Assembly: GCF_002938425.1 (NCBI RefSeq)
Contig: NZ_POQU01000009.1
Span: 1 to 64,000 of the forward strand
Direction of reading: 5' to 3'
Source: Blastococcus atacamensis
Lineage (GTDB): Bacteria > Actinomycetota > Actinomycetes > Mycobacteriales > Geodermatophilaceae
DNA: 64,000 nucleotides
In this document: piece by piece, positions 60,382 to 64,000 of the stretch
How the letters are laid out: each line of letters starts with the position of its first letter
How positions within the stretch are numbered: position 1 is the stretch's first letter
Translations under genes and position numbers: made by a program
The notes under the pieces: generated by a model
Databases searched by the model: none
Told to the model about the DNA's origin: nothing
What the model saw: the letters and a program-made list of their open reading frames with translations, nothing else

Positions 60382-60428
60382 GACTCTCCTTGCCTCGTCG
60401 TTCCTGTGACCGAACCCGTTCCCGGGAC

Positions 60429-61397
60429 TCAGGCGATCGAGCCGATCGCGGACTCCAGCTCTGCACGCTGCTCGTCGTTCAGGGGGATGTACTGGGCGGC
60501 CTCGGCGATCTCGGCGTCGCTCTGGGCGTAGAAGTCCACGAACGCCGCCACGGCCGGCTTCTCGCTGTAGGACGCGTTGTTCACGTAGATGAACAGCGGC
60601 CGGCCCAGCGGGGTGTATGTGCCGTCCTGCACGGTCTCCGCGCTCGGGGCGACGCAGCCGTCACCACTGTCGATCTCGATCGCCTTCAGCGACTGGGCGT
60701 TCTCCTCGTAGTAAGTGAATCCGAAGTACGCCAGCGCGTTCGACGAGCCGGAAACACCCTGGACGATGACGTTGTCGTCCTCAGAGGCGTTGTAGTCGGT
60801 ACGGCTGACACCCTCCTCACCGTTGATCTCGTCGGTGAAGTAGTCGAACGTGCCGGAGTCCGTACCCGGCCCGTACAGCTCGATCGGCTCGGCCGGGAAC
60901 GACGGGTCGACCTGGTCCCACGTCGTGATGGTGCCCTCGGCCTCAGGTCCCCACAGAGTGGCCAGCTGCTCGGTGCTGAGGCAGGTGATGAAGTCGTTCT
61001 CCGCGGAGGTGACGACGGTGAGCGCGTCGCGCGCGACCGTCAGCTCCGTGTACTCCACGCCGTTCTCCTCGCACGCGGCGATCTCTTCGTCCTTGATGGG
61101 CCGCGAGGCGTTGGAGATGTCCGTGTTGCCCTGGCAGAACACCTCGAAGCCACCGCCGGTACCGGACGTGGCGACCGAGACGTTGACGCCGGGCTCCTCC
61201 TCGGCGAAGAACTCCGCCGCTGCCGACGTCAGTGGCGCGACGGTCGAGGAGCCGTCGGAGAGCACGTCGCCGGACATGGCGGAGTCGCCGCCGCCGGCCT
61301 GCTCTTCGTTGGAGCCGCCGCAAGCGCTCAGGGCAAGGGCGAGGGAGAGCACGGCGGCCGCGGGCGCGGAACGGCGGCGCAGGGTGCTGGTCGTCAA
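60429..61397 (-). CDS. pstS: Phosphate-binding lipoprotein PstS (copy 1)
   Basis: 322 residues. Signal peptide with lipobox LALSAC (Cys near residue 26). Phosphate-contact motifs: SSTVAPLTSAAAEFF, SGTGGGFEVFCQGNTDISNA, PGTDSGTFDYF. TTG 61397 is chosen because GAGAGG lies eight bases upstream and the signal peptide then has normal length; an ATG 29 codons upstream would add residues without function. PHO boxes lie 97-136 bases upstream. Delivers periplasmic phosphate to PstCAB. Confidence 0.93.
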   Translation of the reverse strand: MTTSTLRRRSAPAAAVLSLALALSACGGSNEEQAGGGDSAMSGDVLSDGSSTVAPLTSAAAEFFAEEEPGVNVSVATSGTGGGFEVFCQGNTDISNASRPIKDEEIAACEENGVEYTELTVARDALTVVTSAENDFITCLSTEQLATLWGPEAEGTITTWDQVDPSFPAEPIELYGPGTDSGTFDYFTDEINGEEGVSRTDYNASEDDNVIVQGVSGSSNALAYFGFTYYEENAQSLKAIEIDSGDGCVAPSAETVQDGTYTPLGRPLFIYVNNASYSEKPAVAAFVDFYAQSDAEIAEAAQYIPLNDEQRAELESAIGSIA

Positions 61398-61493
61398 CGG
61401 TTGAGCCTCTCTGTCTCCACCTGGCCGATCGCCAGGCAGCGGGACGGACGGCTCGAAAGCTAGGGATGGACAGTGAACCGGCACACCGCGTCA

Positions 61494-61533
61494 GGTGAAC
61501 GAACGGCGAACGTTGGCGACATGGCCGGCGACC
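61494..61533 (-). promoter_or_regulatory. PHO box array upstream of pstS copy 1
   Basis: Four heptamers at 11-base steps on the minus-strand sense: GGTGAAC (61494), GGCGAAC (61505), GGCGACA (61516), GGCGACC (61527), i.e. GTTCACC, GTTCGCC and weaker copies read leftwards. It could also serve the divergent regulator gene at 61675. Confidence 0.75.
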
Positions 61534-61674
61534 TGGGCATTCATGGGTGAGCTGTGCAACACCGTCGCCCGCCGACGCCAGGTCACTCGTCACCGATGAT
61601 CCGGTGGTTGTTCAGCACCGGTCCACGTCGATGCCCCCCGCCCCTCACCGGCTGCGACTTTGCTGCCGAGCACC

Positions 61675-62391
61675 ATGAACAGCCTCCGGTCGACGGCGAT
61701 CGCCGAATCGAGATCCGCGACGTGCACCCGCGTGCTGGTCATCGACCCGGATGGGACCGCGGGTCGGCTGCTCGACGCTCACGCCGATCGCTTCGACGTC
61801 CACACCTGCACCTCCGCCGCCGAAGGGCTGCTACTGACGGGCACCACCCGGCCCGACGTCATCGTGCTGCGCGCCGATCTGACCGACTTGCCGGTGCCGA
61901 CCGTCGTGGACCTGCTGGTGCGGGGCCACGTGCCGGTGATCGTGGCCGTCGACCACGAGCACGCCGCACTCGCCGGCGCCGCTCTCGACGCCGGCGCGAT
62001 GGCTTTTGTCGCCTACCCCTACCGGCCGGCACAGCTCATGGCTCTGATCGCGGCCGTCCGCCCCGCGCCGGAGCCGGACGACGAGGTTCTCCGGTGCGGA
62101 CCGCTGGAGCTGTCTACCCACGCCCGGACCGTCCGTCTGCGCGGCACGCTGGTGGCGCTACCGCGGCAGGAGTTCGCGCTCCTGCAGTTCCTCATGACGA
62201 ACGAGGGCCGGGTGGTCAGCCAGGCGCGACTGTGGGAGGCGGTGTGGGGCGGGACCACACCGTCGGCGTCCAACACCGTCTCGGTACACGTCCGCCGGCT
62301 GCGCCGCCGGCTGGGCGAGGACCCCCGCCGACCCCGGATCATCACCACCGTCGGCCGGTCCGGCTACCTGTTGCAGGGCGTCCCCGAGTGA
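61675..62391 (+). CDS. Orphan OmpR-type regulator with degenerate receiver domain
   Basis: 238 residues. The receiver-like half (about 18-120) lacks phosphorylation residues: where PDLVLLD is expected it reads PDVIVLRAD, and the conserved Lys is lost in VAYPYRPAQL. The winged helix (about 145-235) is intact: ALPRQEFALLQFLMTNEGRV and NTVSVHVRRLRRRLGED. So it likely acts without phosphorylation, as GlnR or atypical regulators do. It lies between two pstS genes with PHO boxes on both sides, so a phosphate-related target is suggested. ATG 61675; no kinase nearby. Confidence 0.83.
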   Translation: MNSLRSTAIAESRSATCTRVLVIDPDGTAGRLLDAHADRFDVHTCTSAAEGLLLTGTTRPDVIVLRADLTDLPVPTVVDLLVRGHVPVIVAVDHEHAALAGAALDAGAMAFVAYPYRPAQLMALIAAVRPAPEPDDEVLRCGPLELSTHARTVRLRGTLVALPRQEFALLQFLMTNEGRVVSQARLWEAVWGGTTPSASNTVSVHVRRLRRRLGEDPRRPRIITTVGRSGYLLQGVPE

Positions 62392-62449
62392 CGTGATCCC
62401 GGCCATCGGGGCACGTCTTCATCCTGGTCAGCGACCTGACCGTGCCGCC

Positions 62450-62471
62450 GTTCACCGTTTGTTCACCGTTC
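62450..62471 (+). promoter_or_regulatory. PHO box upstream of pstS copy 2
   Basis: Two exact GTTCACC repeats (62450 and 62461) at 11-base spacing: GTTCACCGTTT then GTTCACCGTTC. This is the textbook form. It is 89-110 bases before the GTG of pstS2. Confidence 0.85.
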
Positions 62472-62559
62472 GACCGGGATCCGTCCACCTGGACCGCCTA
62501 CCGTCCCCGCTGGTTCATCGGACCAGTCATCAATCGTTCATCGACGGAAGGCGTGCGAA

Positions 62560-63657
62560 GTGCGGTCTGCTCGCGTGCGCGCACGCCTGCTCGTGCCCGG
62601 TCTGCTCGTCGTCCCGCTCGCGCTCGGGGGGTGCGCCGCCGTCAACGAGCGGAACCTGGCGACCGGCGCGGGTGAGCAGTACAGCGGGACCCTCGTGGGC
62701 GCCGGGTCCAGTGCCCAGCAGGCCGCGATGCAAGGCTGGACCGCGGGCTACGCCAGCCTGCAGCCCGAGGTGACGGTCAACTACGACCCGGTCGGGTCCG
62801 GCGGCGGCCGGGAACAGTTCCTCGCCGGCGGCACCGACTTCGCCGGCTCCGACGCGTTCCTCGACGAGGAGGAGCTCGAGCAGGCCGAGCGGCGGTGCGG
62901 CCCGGAGGGCATCTTCGAGCTACCGAACTACATCGCGCCGATCGCCGTCGTCTACAACGTCGCAGGGCTCGACGAGCTGAACCTCTCCCCGGGCACCCTG
63001 GCGCGGATCTTCGACCAGCAGATCACCCGCTGGGACGACCCGGCGATCGCCGCGGACAACCCCGACGTCCGCCTGCCCGACCTCGCGATCACGCCGGTCA
63101 ACCGCAGCGACGAGTCGGGGACGACCGAGAACTTCGTCGACTACCTCTTCCAGGCGGCCGGCGAGGTGTGGCCGCACGAGGTGGACGGCAACTGGCCGGT
63201 GCCCGGCGGCGAGGCGGCCCAGGGGAATTCCGGCGTGGTCGCCGCGGTCGGCGCCGGAAACGGCACCATCGGCTACGCCGACCTGAGCCAGGCGGGCGAT
63301 CTGGGCGTCGCGCGAGTCCGGGTGGGCGACGAGTACGTCGCGCCCACCGCCGAGGCGGCCGCGGCCGTCGTCGAGAACTCCGAGCTGATCGAGGGCCGCG
63401 GTGAGCAGGACTTCGCCATCGAGGTCAACCGGGACACCTCGGGGTCAGGCGAGTACCCGATCGTGCTCATCAGCTACCACATCGGCTGCCTCTCCTACGA
63501 CGACCCGCAGACGGCCGAGCTGCTGCGGGCTTTCATGACCTACGTCCTCAGCGAGGAGGGACAGGAGGCGGCGGCCCTGGTGGCCGGCTCCGCGCCTATC
63601 TCCGACGGCCTGCGAGACCAGGCACTGGCGGCGATCGACGCCGTCCGGGCCTCCTGA
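62560..63657 (+). CDS. pstS: Phosphate-binding lipoprotein PstS (copy 2)
   Basis: 365 residues. Signal peptide with lipobox LALGGC (Cys near 25). Phosphate-binding elements: LVGAGSSAQQAAMQGW, DPVGSGGGREQFLAGGTDFAGSDAF, SDESGTTENFVDYLF and AAQGNSGVVAAVGAGNGTIGY. Longer and diverged from copy 1, resembling the PstS of actinobacterial high-affinity systems. GTG 62560. Followed after 56 bases by a second pstC, so a second pst operon begins here. Confidence 0.92.
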   Translation: MRSARVRARLLVPGLLVVPLALGGCAAVNERNLATGAGEQYSGTLVGAGSSAQQAAMQGWTAGYASLQPEVTVNYDPVGSGGGREQFLAGGTDFAGSDAFLDEEELEQAERRCGPEGIFELPNYIAPIAVVYNVAGLDELNLSPGTLARIFDQQITRWDDPAIAADNPDVRLPDLAITPVNRSDESGTTENFVDYLFQAAGEVWPHEVDGNWPVPGGEAAQGNSGVVAAVGAGNGTIGYADLSQAGDLGVARVRVGDEYVAPTAEAAAAVVENSELIEGRGEQDFAIEVNRDTSGSGEYPIVLISYHIGCLSYDDPQTAELLRAFMTYVLSEEGQEAAALVAGSAPISDGLRDQALAAIDAVRAS

Positions 63658-63713
63658 CACGGGAGGATCTGCACCACGATGCGACCACCGACGACCACCG
63701 GGGCAGACCAGCG

Positions 63714-64000
63714 GTGACGAGCACCTCCAGCTCCCGCCCCGTCCTCCGGCGCGGAGACCGGGTCTTCGCCGGGACGGCGAAGGGCGCCGGCATCCTGATC
63801 ATGTTGATCCTGGCCGGAGTCACCGTCTTCCTCGTCGTCGAGGCGGCCCCGGCGCTCACCGCCCCCGCCGAGGACATCCCCGGTGGCGACGGGCTGGCGT
63901 CCTACATCGCGCCGCTGCTCTTCGGCACCCTGCTGGCGGCGGTCATCGCGCTGGCGCTGGCCACCCCGCTGGCGGTCGCCATCGCCCTGTTCATCACCCA
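63714..64000 (+). CDS. pstC: Phosphate ABC transporter permease PstC (copy 2, truncated by window end)
   Basis: 95 complete codons from GTG 63714, beginning TSTSSSRPVLRRGDRV, then a membrane helix (about 24-44; AGILIMLILAGVTVFLVV) and the segment YIAPLLFGTLLAAVIALALA typical of PstC. The frame is open at the window edge. The GTG overlaps the stop of a 12-codon frame (ATG 63679), which has GGGAGG upstream. Second Pst system with pstS2. Confidence 0.85.
   Translation, partial: MTSTSSSRPVLRRGDRVFAGTAKGAGILIMLILAGVTVFLVVEAAPALTAPAEDIPGGDGLASYIAPLLFGTLLAAVIALALATPLAVAIALFIT

Overview
The window is very GC-rich, densely coded actinobacterial chromosome. GTG starts are common and reading frames often overlap by ATGA, GTGA or TGATG. 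Two mycothiol genes (mshA, mshD), SenX3-RegX3, an HbhA-like protein, a GlnR-like regulator and an RsiG-type anti-sigma factor place it in the Actinomycetota. Gene order recalls two Mycobacterium tuberculosis neighbourhoods (Rv0474-Rv0497 and Rv0814c-Rv0819). Low mycolate-type content and overall style would fit Geodermatophilaceae or relatives, but that is inference. I saw no rRNA, tRNA, CRISPR array, insertion sequence or phage gene.

Region 1 (1-27450) is largely housekeeping: a partial Rv0497-like gene, ppx, an Rv0495c-like gene, a GlxA-type regulator, regX3-senX3 divergent from phoU, phosphoglycerate mutase, a BioF/KBL-family enzyme, an MFS exporter, a YbjN protein, mshA, an SDR, murB, two methyltransferase-fold genes, PspC, DUF2516, hbhA and its XRE neighbour, an asparaginase coupled to rsiG, ygfZ-fur, an aminodeoxychorismate lyase-like gene, nhaA, and a DUF885 peptidase with a nitrobindin-like gene.

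Region 2 (27540-48125) is an accessory catabolic island and the most novel part. It holds an SsuA/THI5-type ABC importer, a LacI regulator, an MFS carrier, a cytosolic solute-binding-fold protein, two creatinase/M24-fold proteins that lack metal ligands, an alpha/beta hydrolase resembling 2,6-dihydroxypseudooxynicotine hydrolase, a carboxymuconolactone-decarboxylase-like protein, a beta-hydroxyacid dehydrogenase, an aldehyde dehydrogenase, a VOC protein, a fused 2-oxoacid dehydrogenase E1 with its E2, and a two-subunit molybdenum hydroxylase. Four promoters in the island carry the same palindrome (consensus TGCAATCGATTGCA), so I propose one LacI-controlled regulon that imports and degrades a small, possibly N-heterocyclic or amide compound. 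The substrate is unknown.

Region 3 (48245-57507) holds a PAS/SpoIIE phosphatase, a sulfur operon (thioredoxin, a cysteine-containing leader peptide, sulfurtransferase, DUF1416), an LmeA-like lipoprotein-type gene, a membrane protein, a glnR-like gene, mshD, and an ArsR regulator divergent from a flavoprotein.

Region 4 (57553-64000) is phosphate uptake: pstSCAB on the minus strand, an orphan OmpR-type regulator with a degenerate receiver domain, and a second pstS followed by a second pstC cut by the window end. Three arrays of GTTCACC-type PHO boxes (upstream of phoU/senX3, pstS1 and pstS2) tie regions 1 and 4 together as one phosphate-starvation regulon.
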